Shown here: piece after piece, positions 28,912-38,545 of the stretch
How the letters are laid out: each line of letters starts with the position of its first letter
Numbering within the stretch: position 1 is the first letter of the stretch
NCBI RefSeq assembly: GCF_015751045.1
Contig: NZ_BNJW01000008.1
Location: forward strand, 1 to 64,000
From: Enterococcus lactis
Lineage (GTDB): Bacteria; Bacillota; Bacilli; Lactobacillales; Enterococcaceae
Direction: 5' to 3'
DNA: 64,000 nt
The notes under the pieces: model-generated
Told to the model about the DNA's origin: nothing
What the model saw: the letters and a program-made list of their open reading frames with translations, nothing else
The model's database searches: none
Program-made: the position numbers and the translations under genes

Positions 28912-29937
28912 TTATTTCTGTAATACCGCTTTCTCTTTCAAAAAGTTTTCAACAATTTCATCTCGACATATGAGATACTCCGCACGATGATCGACAGGAT
29001 GTACGCGATTGGACAGAAATATCAACGCTTCTTGTGTTTTTATATCAATCAAGAAAAACGTACCTGTATAACCAGTATGAAAAAGAATCGCATGACCGTC
29101 TCCTACATCTTTTTTTAGATCCCACCCTAGAGAACGATAGCCATTTCTTTCTGGAGTTTGATCTTGTAGCAAAGAATCAATCGTTTCTTCTTCTAAAAAC
29201 CGACCATTACTGATTTTTCCCTTGTTCAAATACATTTGGACAAAAGTAATGCTGTCGTTCAAATCGATAAAGAGCCCAGCATTTCCTGCATGTTCAGCTA
29301 AAACTCTTGCTTTCGGATCATGAGTTTGTCCACACAAAACCTCACCCGAAGGCAGTTGTTCTGTGGGAACGATTTTTTTGGAAGGAAAAGGAAGAAATAA
29401 GCTGTTCATCATTCCTAATGGTTCCAATACTTGTTCTTGAAAGATTTCCACTGCAGTTTCTTGGTAAATTTTTTCCAGCATCAATCCAAGAAGAATCGTT
29501 CCGGCATCTGTATATTTTACTTCTTTTCCTAGTTGCTCACCTGGCTCTAGCTTTAAATAAGCGGCAATCAATTCTTCCTGAGATAGCTCATCTCTGTTTG
29601 GTATCCATGTTTTGATATCAGAAGTATGTGTCAGTAAATGACGCAAAGTGATTGTCTGATTTTCAAATTCAGAAAGATATTTATGCAGTGGTTGATCGAG
29701 TTCTATTTTTCCATCTTCTAATAGACGCAAAACTAATGAAGTGGTTGCAACGACTTTCGTCAGTGATGCTGCATCAAACAACAGATCTTCTGTCATCGGC
29801 TGTTTTTCAGGAACGACTTGGGCAAAGCCAGCTGTAAATGATTCTACTTGATTTTCTTTGATGAAGGCGGCTGCTACACCTGGATAAAATCCTTCTTCCA
29901 TTTTTTTCAAAATAAGCTGTTTCGTTTGTGGGTACAT
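28912..29937 (-). CDS. Beta-lactamase-fold serine hydrolase (class C/PBP4-like)
   Basis: 341 aa, starting at 29937 after GCAGGAG. The nucleophile motif SxxK is ASLTKV, the second motif is Y-based (KYTDAG), and the KTG-like motif is FHTGYTGT. There is no signal peptide, so it is likely cytosolic: an esterase, peptidase or amidase-like member (Pfam Beta-lactamase, PF00144) rather than a drug-resistance enzyme. It lies 38 bases upstream of manA in the same direction. Confidence 0.82.
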   Translation of the reverse strand: MYPQTKQLILKKMEEGFYPGVAAAFIKENQVESFTAGFAQVVPEKQPMTEDLLFDAASLTKVVATTSLVLRLLEDGKIELDQPLHKYLSEFENQTITLRHLLTHTSDIKTWIPNRDELSQEELIAAYLKLEPGEQLGKEVKYTDAGTILLGLMLEKIYQETAVEIFQEQVLEPLGMMNSLFLPFPSKKIVPTEQLPSGEVLCGQTHDPKARVLAEHAGNAGLFIDLNDSITFVQMYLNKGKISNGRFLEEETIDSLLQDQTPERNGYRSLGWDLKKDVGDGHAILFHTGYTGTFFLIDIKTQEALIFLSNRVHPVDHRAEYLICRDEIVENFLKEKAVLQK

Positions 29938-30014
29938 CTTTTTCTCCTGCTTTTCTGTCAAATTCTTACAGTCCAAGCTTAAAGCTTAATCTATGAGGAA
30001 TCAACCTTTTTACA

Positions 30015-30046
30015 CAAAAAAAACTGCGCTGAAAACCACGCAGTTT
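30015..30046 (-). terminator. Intrinsic terminator after the VOC-protein gene
   Basis: AAACTGCG pairs with CGCAGTTT around a 10-base loop; on the minus strand eight T follow. It separates the VOC gene from the hydrolase gene. Confidence 0.82.
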
Positions 30047-30145
30047 CATTCGGTATACCGTTTGCTCTTTCTATCTCTATAACAAGTAATAGTATGACCG
30101 TTTATAAAATGACGAGACATGCGACAATCGTTAAGAAAGAAAAAG

Positions 30146-31015
30146 TTAAGCGTCGCATCGAATGTCAGTTTTATTCTTTTCTTTTGGCTCACTGACGAAC
30201 CACCATTCGATTCCTATGGCATCATAGATTGTGAGTACTGTATGCTTTTTGTCCAAGAAGAAATCGACTGATAATTGCTGCAAGTGAGCAATCAGTCCTT
30301 CCATGCTTTCAGTATCAATCATGAATTTCAGAAAATCAAGGCCAATCACTTCATCTGTAGGCAAATCGATGGCACCACCACTTGCTTCTGTCAATCCAAC
30401 ATGGAAATCTCCTTCATTCAATACATGGATGCCCTCTTCTTCATTATGTACCTTCAAACCAAGGACACGATTAAGAAATTGGCGTTCTTTTGCTAAATCA
30501 GTAACATTTAAATGGATTTTTTCAAAATAAGATCCTGCTGTTAGTTTACTGAATTTTTCTTCAGATTTTCTTAACAACGCTTCTTGATCCATCGTCTCTG
30601 GAACTTCTCTTTGGTGATTCTTATTCTCTTCATGGTAAATTTCTAATTCATTCTCTTCTGGGTCTACGAGTAAGATCCCCATACGTCCATGATCTTCTAA
30701 AGCTTCTTTGATTGGATAATTCATTTTACGAATACGGCAAAGAATATCTGCCATTTCTTCTGTGCTAGGGATAATCAATGAGAAACGGTTCAGCTTTTTG
30801 ATCTCCCCCATGTGATCATTCGCTCTAGGACTTTCTTCCAGCAGCAACATTTCACTTCCAGCTTCTTCTGTTCCTAAAATGGCTAATTCGTTTTCTTCTC
30901 TTTTCAAATCAAAGCCAACAACGTTCTTGTAAAAATCAATCATTTTATCTCGGTCTTTCACCCGAATGGCTACACTTTTTAAATAGGTGGCAGCCCCCAA
31001 TTGAAAATCTCTCAT
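30146..31015 (-). CDS. VOC-superfamily (glyoxalase/dioxygenase-like) protein, two domains
   Basis: 289 aa. Two tandem VOC modules (about 8-130 and 160-285), each starting with a strand of the type SVAIRVKDRDKM or KIHLNVTDLAKE and ending with an ELEIYH- or GIEWWFV-type strand. It resembles CatE-like ring-cleavage dioxygenases and YwbC/glyoxalase-type proteins. The metal ligands cannot be fixed by eye and the substrate is unknown. The start follows GGGGAG. Monocistronic. Confidence 0.8.
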   Translation of the reverse strand: MRDFQLGAATYLKSVAIRVKDRDKMIDFYKNVVGFDLKREENELAILGTEEAGSEMLLLEESPRANDHMGEIKKLNRFSLIIPSTEEMADILCRIRKMNYPIKEALEDHGRMGILLVDPEENELEIYHEENKNHQREVPETMDQEALLRKSEEKFSKLTAGSYFEKIHLNVTDLAKERQFLNRVLGLKVHNEEEGIHVLNEGDFHVGLTEASGGAIDLPTDEVIGLDFLKFMIDTESMEGLIAHLQQLSVDFFLDKKHTVLTIYDAIGIEWWFVSEPKEKNKTDIRCDA

Positions 31016-31146
31016 ATTTCTTGCTCCCCTCTACGTCAAGCTTTATTTTAACGATGGATTCTTCTTCTTTCAAGCAATAACTTTGATTTTGTTAAAAAAA
31101 GTGTGAGAAACTTCGCATTTTACTTGTTTTTTGTAAATAAATGAGT

Positions 31147-31192
31147 AAAAAACCACATGAAACTCATTTTCTTGAAATGTGCTTCATGCGGT
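31147..31192 (-). terminator. Intrinsic terminator of the ABC exporter operon
   Basis: On the minus strand ACCGCATGAAGCACATTT pairs with AAATGAGTTTCATGTGGT (three mismatches) and is followed by a TTTTTT run. Confidence 0.75.
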
Positions 31193-31219
31193 AAAGAAAA
31201 ATAATAAATTTGTACGTTT

Positions 31220-33112
31220 CTATGAAGCTTCTTCTTCAGAAAACTGACTGTTATAAAGATCTGCATAGAATCCGTCTTTTTCCATCAATGTATCGTGGTT
31301 TCCAGTTTCTACAATCGAACCATGATTCATCACAATAATGTTGTCTGCATCGCGTATTGTAGACAAGCGGTGAGCGACAACAAAACTTGTTCGGTTTTCC
31401 AATAGGCGATTCATCGCTTTTTGAATCAGTATTTCTGTTCGTGTATCTACACTAGATGTTGCTTCATCAAGGATCAGGACATCCGGATTTGCTAAGAATG
31501 CTCGCGCAATAGTGATCAGCTGACGCTGCCCTTGCGAAATATTGCTTGCATCCTCGTTTAATACAGTGTTATATCCTTCTGGCAATTTACGAACAAAATC
31601 ATCTACGTGAGCGGCTTTAGCAGCTTCAATGACTTGTTCATCTGTTGCATCGTCGTTCCCATATTTGATATTGTCATAGATACTTCCTGTAAACAGCCAA
31701 GTATCTTGTAGTACCATTGAAAACTGTGCGCGCAATTCATCACGTGAAAGGTCACGGGTATCTACACCATTGTAACGAATACTGCCTCCAGAAACATCGT
31801 AAAACCGTTCAAGAAGGTTGATCAGTGTCGTCTTTCCTGCACCGGTTGGCCCTACAATAGCGACCATCTCACCAGGTTTGACATCCAAGTTGAAATCAGT
31901 CATTAGCAAGTTATCTGGTGTGTAGCCGAATTGAACATTTTCAAAACGAACTTTGTATGGTGTATCTTTTTCTTCTGGAAGGCCAGATTTTTCATTGGAC
32001 ATCTCTTCTTCATCCAACACTTCAAATACCCGTTCGGCTGAAGCAACTGTTGATTGGATAGTGTTCATCAAACTTGCAAGTTGAGTGATTGGTTGAGAGA
32101 ACTGTGTCGTATATTGTAAGAATGCTTGAACATCCCCTAATGTCATGTTCCCATTTGCAACTTTTACTCCGCCTAGTACAGCGACGAACACATAGCCTAG
32201 ATTTTTAACGAAATTCATCAACGGCATGATGATTGCCGAAATAAATTGAGCTTTCCAACCAGCGGCATACAGATTCTGATTTTCTTTTTCAAATACTTCC
32301 TGATCTTTTTCAGTATGATTGAATGTTTTAACGATCGTATGACCACCATATGTTTCTTCTACTTGGTTATTCAATAAACCTAAACTTTTTTGCTGATCTG
32401 CGAAAAACACTTGTGATTTTGGCGCAACGACCATAACGATGATCAAGCTTAAAGGAATCATCAATAACGCGACTAACGTTAATTGCCAGCTGATTGAAAG
32501 CATCATCACGATGACCCCGATCAATGTGACTGCACTAGTTACAAATTGAGTCAAATTTTGTTGCAGCGTGCTTGCGATGTTATCCATATCATTGATTGCT
32601 CGAGACATGATATCGCCATTTGTATGTGTATCATAATAGGAAATCGGTACACGATTCATTTTGGCTTCCAAGTCATGACGCAACTCATAAACTGTCCGCT
32701 GTGAAACACGTGTCATAATAAACTGCTGTAAAAAGTTGAATACAGCTGAGATCAAATACATCACGATTACTGTTGCAATGATTTGCGCAATTTTATCAAA
32801 ATCTATCGGAAATTTTGTTACTTGTTGCCCTTGTTGCATCTGTTGCGCGCCAGCCATTACACCTTTGAATATTTCTGTAGTTGCTTTCCCCAAAACTTTT
32901 GGTGTTTGGATTTGGAAAATCACGGCTGCTATTGCTAGTACAAATACAGCGATGATTGCAACCATACGTTTAGACATATAGCCAAACAATCGGCGTACTG
33001 TTCCCCAGAAATTTTTAGGCTTTTCCCCTTTTACACCTAGATTCCTGCCAGGTCCGCCGTGTCCTGGACCGCCTGCTGGTCCGTGAGAGGGACGTGTGTT
33101 TGTTTTACTCAT
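31220..33112 (-). CDS. efrB: Heterodimeric ABC exporter subunit, EfrB-like
   Basis: 630 aa. A Gly/Pro/His-rich N-terminal tail (about 1-30) is followed by six transmembrane helices (about 50-330) and a nucleotide-binding domain with Walker A GPTGAGKTTL, signature NISQGQRQL (degenerate), Walker B LILDEATSSVD with the catalytic Glu, and H-loop VVAHRLST. It overlaps the partner gene by four bases. E. faecalis EfrAB exports dyes, fluoroquinolones and other drugs; substrates here are inferred. Confidence 0.88.
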   Translation of the reverse strand: MSKTNTRPSHGPAGGPGHGGPGRNLGVKGEKPKNFWGTVRRLFGYMSKRMVAIIAVFVLAIAAVIFQIQTPKVLGKATTEIFKGVMAGAQQMQQGQQVTKFPIDFDKIAQIIATVIVMYLISAVFNFLQQFIMTRVSQRTVYELRHDLEAKMNRVPISYYDTHTNGDIMSRAINDMDNIASTLQQNLTQFVTSAVTLIGVIVMMLSISWQLTLVALLMIPLSLIIVMVVAPKSQVFFADQQKSLGLLNNQVEETYGGHTIVKTFNHTEKDQEVFEKENQNLYAAGWKAQFISAIIMPLMNFVKNLGYVFVAVLGGVKVANGNMTLGDVQAFLQYTTQFSQPITQLASLMNTIQSTVASAERVFEVLDEEEMSNEKSGLPEEKDTPYKVRFENVQFGYTPDNLLMTDFNLDVKPGEMVAIVGPTGAGKTTLINLLERFYDVSGGSIRYNGVDTRDLSRDELRAQFSMVLQDTWLFTGSIYDNIKYGNDDATDEQVIEAAKAAHVDDFVRKLPEGYNTVLNEDASNISQGQRQLITIARAFLANPDVLILDEATSSVDTRTEILIQKAMNRLLENRTSFVVAHRLSTIRDADNIIVMNHGSIVETGNHDTLMEKDGFYADLYNSQFSEEEAS

Positions 33113-34836
33113 GCTAAGTCCTCCTCTCTTAGTTGTGAATGAACGATTTCTTGATAAGTTTCATTTGTTGCCAATAGTTCTTCATGTGTTCCTTTGCCAA
33201 CTAGTTTTCCTTCATCTAGTACAAGGATCATATCTGCATCCATTACTGTACTTACTCGTTGAGCAACTAAAACCGTGATACTTTCTTTCATATTCGTTTT
33301 CAATGCTTGGCGAAGATTGGCATCCGTTTTGAAATCCAATGCTGAGAAGGAATCATCAAACACATAAATGTCTGCTGTTTTGACTAATGCCCGTGCAATT
33401 GCTAGACGCTGTCTTTGTCCGCCGGAGAAGTTTCCTCCTCCTTGTTCCACATGGCTGTCTAAGCCATCTTCCATCTCTGAAACAAAATCTTTAGCTTGTG
33501 CGATTTCTAATGCTTTCCAAATCATTTCATCTGTTGCATCCGGCTTACCATACTGCATATTGTCTCGGATCGTTCCAGAGAAAAGAACTGCTTTTTGAGG
33601 AACAAAGCCCATTAGCTCCCGCAAATTATATTGAGTCATTTCACTGACGTCCGTTCCGTTTATTTGGATCGAACCAGATTCGATGTCATATAATCGGGGG
33701 ATCAAATTGACTAAGGTCGTTTTACCTGAACCAGTTCCTCCTATGATTGCGACAATCTCGCCCGACTTAGCTTGAAAATCAATATCTTCCAATGCAAGTT
33801 TTTCTGCTCCATGATATCGATAATTGACATGATTGAAGGCCAATGTTGCTTCTTTTCCAGCAAAAGAAACGGTTTTAGGATTTTCAGGGTCATGGATACC
33901 GATTTTTTCATCCAACACCTCATTGATACGGTCAGCTGAAGCTTGTGCACGAGGTACCATGATGAAAATAGCGGAAAGCATCATAAAGCTGATCAAGATC
34001 TGCATCGCATAAGTCATAAATGCAATCAGATTACCGACTTCTAAGGTCATATCTGCTATGTAGTGTCCACCAAACCAAGTGATTGCTACGTTTGTACCGC
34101 TCATGATCAATGTCATCATCGGCATCATCAATGCGACGATCGTATTCACTTTGATTGCCGTATTTGTATAGTCTTTATTCGCTAAATCAAAACGATTTTC
34201 TTCAAAGCGCGTCTTATCGAATGCGCGGATGACTCTGACACCTGTCAACCCTTCTCGAAATACCAGGTTCAAACGGTCAGTTTTCTTTTGCATGCTTTTG
34301 AATAATGGAACAGCAAAATACATGATTCCGCCAATCAAAATAATCATTACTGGGATGACGACTAAGAAGATTTTTGTCAACTGATGATCTTTTTGATAAG
34401 CAAGTATACTCGCGCCAATCAACGTGATTGGTGCATTGATCATCATACGTAAAAACATTTGTGTGACCATTTGGATTTGAGTCACATCATTGGTGGTTCT
34501 TGTGATCAAAGAGGCCGTTCCGTATTTGTCAAACGCATCTTTTGTCAGGCTCTCTGATTTTTTATAGACATCCGTACGCAATTGCTTACCCAGTTTCTGT
34601 GATTCTCGAGTAGCAAAAAATGTATTTGCAATAGCGGCTAAGATACTGATCAAAGAAAAACCGATCATCACAAAACCTGTATGCCAAATATAATCGACAT
34701 CTCCTTGCGCTACCCCTTTATCAATGATATTGGAGGTAAGTGTCGGCAAATATAAATCTGCCAGTACTTGGATCACCATGAAAACTGCAGCTGCAATTGC
34801 TGAAGTCAAGGAGATCCGTTTTACGATTTTTAGCAT
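33109..34836 (-). CDS. efrA: Heterodimeric ABC exporter subunit, EfrA-like, degenerate ATPase site
   Basis: 575 aa. Six transmembrane helices (about 15-310) precede an NBD with Walker A GGTGSGKTTL and a canonical signature FSGGQRQRL. Walker B ends in Asp (IYVFDDSFSALD) instead of Glu, and the switch His is Gln (VLVAQRVST). With the degenerate signature of its partner this forms the non-hydrolytic site typical of heterodimeric exporters such as LmrCD and BmrCD. Order is tetR-efrA-efrB. Confidence 0.9.
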   Translation of the reverse strand: MLKIVKRISLTSAIAAAVFMVIQVLADLYLPTLTSNIIDKGVAQGDVDYIWHTGFVMIGFSLISILAAIANTFFATRESQKLGKQLRTDVYKKSESLTKDAFDKYGTASLITRTTNDVTQIQMVTQMFLRMMINAPITLIGASILAYQKDHQLTKIFLVVIPVMIILIGGIMYFAVPLFKSMQKKTDRLNLVFREGLTGVRVIRAFDKTRFEENRFDLANKDYTNTAIKVNTIVALMMPMMTLIMSGTNVAITWFGGHYIADMTLEVGNLIAFMTYAMQILISFMMLSAIFIMVPRAQASADRINEVLDEKIGIHDPENPKTVSFAGKEATLAFNHVNYRYHGAEKLALEDIDFQAKSGEIVAIIGGTGSGKTTLVNLIPRLYDIESGSIQINGTDVSEMTQYNLRELMGFVPQKAVLFSGTIRDNMQYGKPDATDEMIWKALEIAQAKDFVSEMEDGLDSHVEQGGGNFSGGQRQRLAIARALVKTADIYVFDDSFSALDFKTDANLRQALKTNMKESITVLVAQRVSTVMDADMILVLDEGKLVGKGTHEELLATNETYQEIVHSQLREEDLA

Positions 34837-34851
34837 CTAGTTCCCTTCTTT

Positions 34852-35502
34852 CTATTTATATACTCCGTTTTTCAGCCAAGAAAGTTTCAAATTGAATTCA
34901 CTGATTGCTTGCTCTGCTGAGTAATCTTCGGATGTTGAAAATAAGCGATACGAATGCGCAATTGTTGTAAATACAGTATTCATGACTAATTGGATCAGTA
35001 ACTCCAATTCATGATCATTTTTTACTTTCAACTTCGTCCGATCAATCAATTCAAGCAACTCTTTTGCATCTTGTTTGTGTTCTTTATGTGGATCATGAGG
35101 CGTTTTTTGGCGACTCGTATGAGGAGCGACTTTTCTTGAGGCACGGTAATCCATGTTCATAAACAAGTTACGATAAAAAGAAGCATTCTCACCTTCCAAA
35201 ATCTCATAAATCATTTTAGAAAAATAGGATTCGAATCCTTTGAATAGATCACCATCGGATTCTTTCATTAGTTGCAACATATCTTTAGAGCTGTCACGTC
35301 TCATTGTCTCAAAGTAATAAAAATAAAGATCCTCTTTATCTTCAAAATACTGATAGAAACTGCCTCTAGGGATATCCGCTAATTTGACGATATTAGCAAT
35401 CGAGGCTTCTTTCAAAGGTACTCTAGAAAACTCGATTCTCGCCGCTTCAATTAACCTTTTTTGTTTTTCTTTCGGCAAATGGAAAAATGTCTGTGTCGGC
35501 AT
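34852..35502 (-). CDS. TetR/AcrR-family repressor of the EfrAB-like operon
   Basis: 216 aa. An N-terminal TetR HTH (about 10-60; IANIVKLADIPRGSFYQYFEDKEDL, with the recognition helix in GSFYQYF) precedes a variable ligand-binding domain. It is the first gene of the exporter operon, 15 bases upstream of efrA. Tandem palindromes overlap its promoter, which suggests autorepression and drug-induced release. The start follows GGAGGAT. Confidence 0.9.
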   Translation of the reverse strand: MPTQTFFHLPKEKQKRLIEAARIEFSRVPLKEASIANIVKLADIPRGSFYQYFEDKEDLYFYYFETMRRDSSKDMLQLMKESDGDLFKGFESYFSKMIYEILEGENASFYRNLFMNMDYRASRKVAPHTSRQKTPHDPHKEHKQDAKELLELIDRTKLKVKNDHELELLIQLVMNTVFTTIAHSYRLFSTSEDYSAEQAISEFNLKLSWLKNGVYK

Positions 35503-35524
35503 ATGGATCCTCCTTTCTTCTAAG

Positions 35525-35580
35525 ATGACACATTGTCATATGACGCTATGTCATTATAACACCTCCCACCTGTTTTGCAA
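35525..35580 (-). promoter_or_regulatory. Promoter and tandem TetR operators of the exporter operon
   Basis: The -35 is TTGCAA (35575-35580) and the -10 TATAAT (35553-35558), with 16-bp spacing. Directly downstream, overlapping the -10 and the likely +1, are two adjacent perfect 15-bp palindromes, each ATGAC-N5-GTCAT (35525-35539 and 35540-35554). This is a classic layout for repression by a TetR dimer pair. Confidence 0.85.
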
Positions 35581-35705
35581 GACATTTGCATAGTTTTTTT
35601 CATTATTATCCGATACATTAAAAAAATGATAAGAGGAATCCTTTCATTTGAATTAATGAGAGCTGCCCATTAAAATAGCCACATACTAAACAAAGGATGA
35701 GATAA

Positions 35706-36002
35706 ATGGCCCAATCAATTAGTGTCCAAGACTTCAATAAATTGCCTCTTGATGCTGACAGCATCGTTTTAGATACAAGAAATACTTTAGATTACACAAA
35801 AAAACACTTAAGCCACTCGCTTTCTATCCCCGCTGCTATCTTGCCAAGACAATTAAAAAATCTAGATCCAAAAAAACTTTATTATATTCTAAGCTACACA
35901 GGCAGACGATCAGAAGCATTAGCCGATCAACTTACTGCTAGCGGATTTCGTGCTGTTTATATCATTGGTGGGATGGAAGCTCTTCAGTCAAGCGTTGCTT
36001 GA
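35706..36002 (+). CDS. Rhodanese-like domain protein lacking the catalytic cysteine
   Basis: 98 aa, a single rhodanese fold: VLDTRN, HLSHSLSIPA and GFRAVYIIGGMEAL are typical. The active-site loop should read Cys-x-x-G-x-R-S, but here it is SYTGRRS, with Ser63 in place of Cys. Thiosulfate sulfurtransferase activity is therefore unlikely; a binding or regulatory role is possible. The start follows AAAGGATGAG. Single gene with a following terminator. Confidence 0.85.
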   Translation: MAQSISVQDFNKLPLDADSIVLDTRNTLDYTKKHLSHSLSIPAAILPRQLKNLDPKKLYYILSYTGRRSEALADQLTASGFRAVYIIGGMEALQSSVA

Positions 36003-36010
36003 ACATTGCT

Positions 36011-36046
36011 GGGGGCTGTGACAAAAATCGTGTCACAGCCTCTTTT
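36011..36046 (+). terminator. TGTGACA-family hairpin terminator after the rhodanese gene
   Basis: GGCTGTGACA pairs perfectly with TGTCACAGCC around AAAATCG and is followed by TCTTTT. Confidence 0.85.
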
Positions 36047-36063
36047 ATATCCTGTTTTTTTAG

Positions 36064-36798
<735 letters not shown>

Positions 36799-36817
36799 AA
36801 TTGAGGTAAATGTATAT

Positions 36818-36885
36818 AAAAGAGACAGAGGGAAAAATCTTCAAAGCAACATTTGTGCTTTGGATATTTTCCTCTGTCTCTTTTT
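36818..36885 (+). terminator. Two-tier bidirectional terminator
   Basis: AAAGAGACAGAGG pairs with CCTCTGTCTCTTT, with an inner CAAAGCA/TGCTTTG hairpin. A/T runs on both sides serve the convergent azoR and AI-2E-family genes. Confidence 0.85.
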
Positions 36886-36886
36886 G

Positions 36887-38053
36887 TTATTCTTTCTGCT
36901 TTTTCAACGGATTTTCTTCATAAAGAGAAGAAATCGTTGTATACCATTCAAAAACATGAGTGATCACTACTTTAGCTGCTGCATAAACAGGAATCCCCAA
37001 GATCACACCAACGATCCCGAACAATTTCCCTGACGTCAGCAGCACTAATAAGATCGTTACTGGATGGATTGCTAACTGATTTCCCAATACTAACGGAGAG
37101 ATCAAGCGTCCTTCTATTGTCTGTTCTACTGCAAAAACGATCAGTACCTTGATGATCATGAATGGACCTGCCACAATAGCTAAAAAGATGGCTGGAATCA
37201 TTGCTAAAAATGAGCCTAAGTATGGGATCAGATTCAAGAACCCTGCAATGATTCCCAACGTGACAGCATATTCTAAACCAATGATTGCAAAACCAATCAT
37301 AAACATGATTGCCACAGCAAAAGCCACAGTTAATTGCCCTCTTATATATGAGGAAACTTGACTATTCATTTCACTCAGCACATTCAACGTCGGTTTTTGC
37401 ATGCGTGTTGGTAAAAACTTGACGAAATAAGGGGCTAATCGCTTACCATCTTTCAATAAATAAAATAAGATAAACGGCATCGTCAGCAAAGCTACTAAAA
37501 TAGTCGCTACCGCACCAACAAAACTCCCAAGACTCTGAACTGTACTCTTAGATATGTCTTGGATCATATCACCTGCTGAATTCATGAACTTATCACCTGC
37601 TGTTTCCAACTGTTCTCGAAATTGGTTGAACAGCGGGTCTCTCAAGATCTCGGTCAATTTATTATCGATCGTATCAACGTATTGAGGAAAGTTACTGATA
37701 AAGCTGACTGTTTGTTCCTGGATCTTAGGTATGATCACTACGCTTCCCCATACGATTAATGCAACGACCAAAACAAACAGCCCAATGATACTATAGAGCC
37801 TTGGTACTTTTCGCTTCTCAAAGTAATCAACTACTGGATTCATCAAGTAATACAAGATGCCTGCTAGAATGATAGGTAGTCCTACGATTGCTAAAAATTG
37901 CCAGATCGGTGCAAACAAATAAGAAACTTTTGTAAATAAAAAGACGATCAGCAATATTAACAATACAACAAGTAAAGCTGTGACCACTTGATTATTTAAA
38001 AACCAGCGCCAAAACCAAGACACCGGTCTGTTCTTCTTATTTTTCCCTTCCAT
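36887..38053 (-). CDS. AI-2E family transporter (YhhT/UPF0118-type permease)
   Basis: 388 aa with about eight hydrophobic segments in the order typical of the family: two N-terminal helices, a long periplasmic-type region (about 100-165) and a C-terminal cluster. Family motifs include NPVVDYFEKRKVPR, GFLNLIPYLGSFLAMIPA and HPVTILLVLLTSGKLFG. Members export autoinducer-2-like molecules or act as Na+/H+ antiporters, so substrate assignment is uncertain. It ends 11 bases upstream in the same operon as the EIIA-Gut-like gene. Confidence 0.85.
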   Translation of the reverse strand: MEGKNKKNRPVSWFWRWFLNNQVVTALLVVLLILLIVFLFTKVSYLFAPIWQFLAIVGLPIILAGILYYLMNPVVDYFEKRKVPRLYSIIGLFVLVVALIVWGSVVIIPKIQEQTVSFISNFPQYVDTIDNKLTEILRDPLFNQFREQLETAGDKFMNSAGDMIQDISKSTVQSLGSFVGAVATILVALLTMPFILFYLLKDGKRLAPYFVKFLPTRMQKPTLNVLSEMNSQVSSYIRGQLTVAFAVAIMFMIGFAIIGLEYAVTLGIIAGFLNLIPYLGSFLAMIPAIFLAIVAGPFMIIKVLIVFAVEQTIEGRLISPLVLGNQLAIHPVTILLVLLTSGKLFGIVGVILGIPVYAAAKVVITHVFEWYTTISSLYEENPLKKQKE

Positions 38054-38064
38054 AAGTCCTCCCG

Positions 38065-38418
38065 TTAGTTATAAATAATTTGGCTTCCCAAACCAATAGC
38101 AGGCAGTTCATGTGGATGGAGATAGATTCCGTTTGCAATTTGTCCTTCTTCTGGACAGGTATCAAAAATCAATGATACGTGAGCTACCGTCTCTAAATTT
38201 CCATTGGCCATCGGACCGACATAATCGATTGTATACGACTGACCATCAAAAGTAATCGTTCCGCCTGCTTTCAAAGAAAAAGGTTCATCTTTCGACACCT
38301 CTTGAATCACCGAATATTTTCGCAAGGCAGCTGTTGCTGTTTTATCGAACAAAATCAGCATCGGTTCTTCCTTGTTTATTGCTTCTGTTCCAATTTCTGT
38401 AATCGTTGCCTGAATCAT
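38065..38418 (-). CDS. PTS glucitol/sorbitol EIIA-like protein without the usual active His
   Basis: 117 aa, starting at 38418 after GGAGAGAG. It aligns by eye with EIIA-Gut: TITEIGTEAI, MLILFD, LRKYSVI, LETVAHVSLIFD and LPAIGLGSQI. In EIIA-Gut the Tyr-Cys-x-Ile-His-x-His-Gly-Glu segment holds the phosphorylated His; here it is YSVIQEVSKDE, with Gln39 at that place. No EIIB or EIIC Gut gene is near. It is followed by an AI-2E-family permease gene, so it may be a repurposed stand-alone domain. Confidence 0.78.
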   Translation of the reverse strand: MIQATITEIGTEAINKEEPMLILFDKTATAALRKYSVIQEVSKDEPFSLKAGGTITFDGQSYTIDYVGPMANGNLETVAHVSLIFDTCPEEGQIANGIYLHPHELPAIGLGSQIIYN

Positions 38419-38545
38419 CGCACTCTCTCCTTTACTTGCTTTCAAAAACAGTATAACACATTCTCATTCTTTAGCCGTGGGGAATAATTATGTGATAGAA
38501 TAAAAACGAAAACTATTTCATTACCATTAGGAGGAATCAGCTCAT

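Noticed and set aside
28912-29937. Antibiotic-resistance beta-lactamase
   Set aside because: The SxxK motif is present, but there is no signal peptide and the Y-x-N motif is altered; it fits the broad serine hydrolase family.
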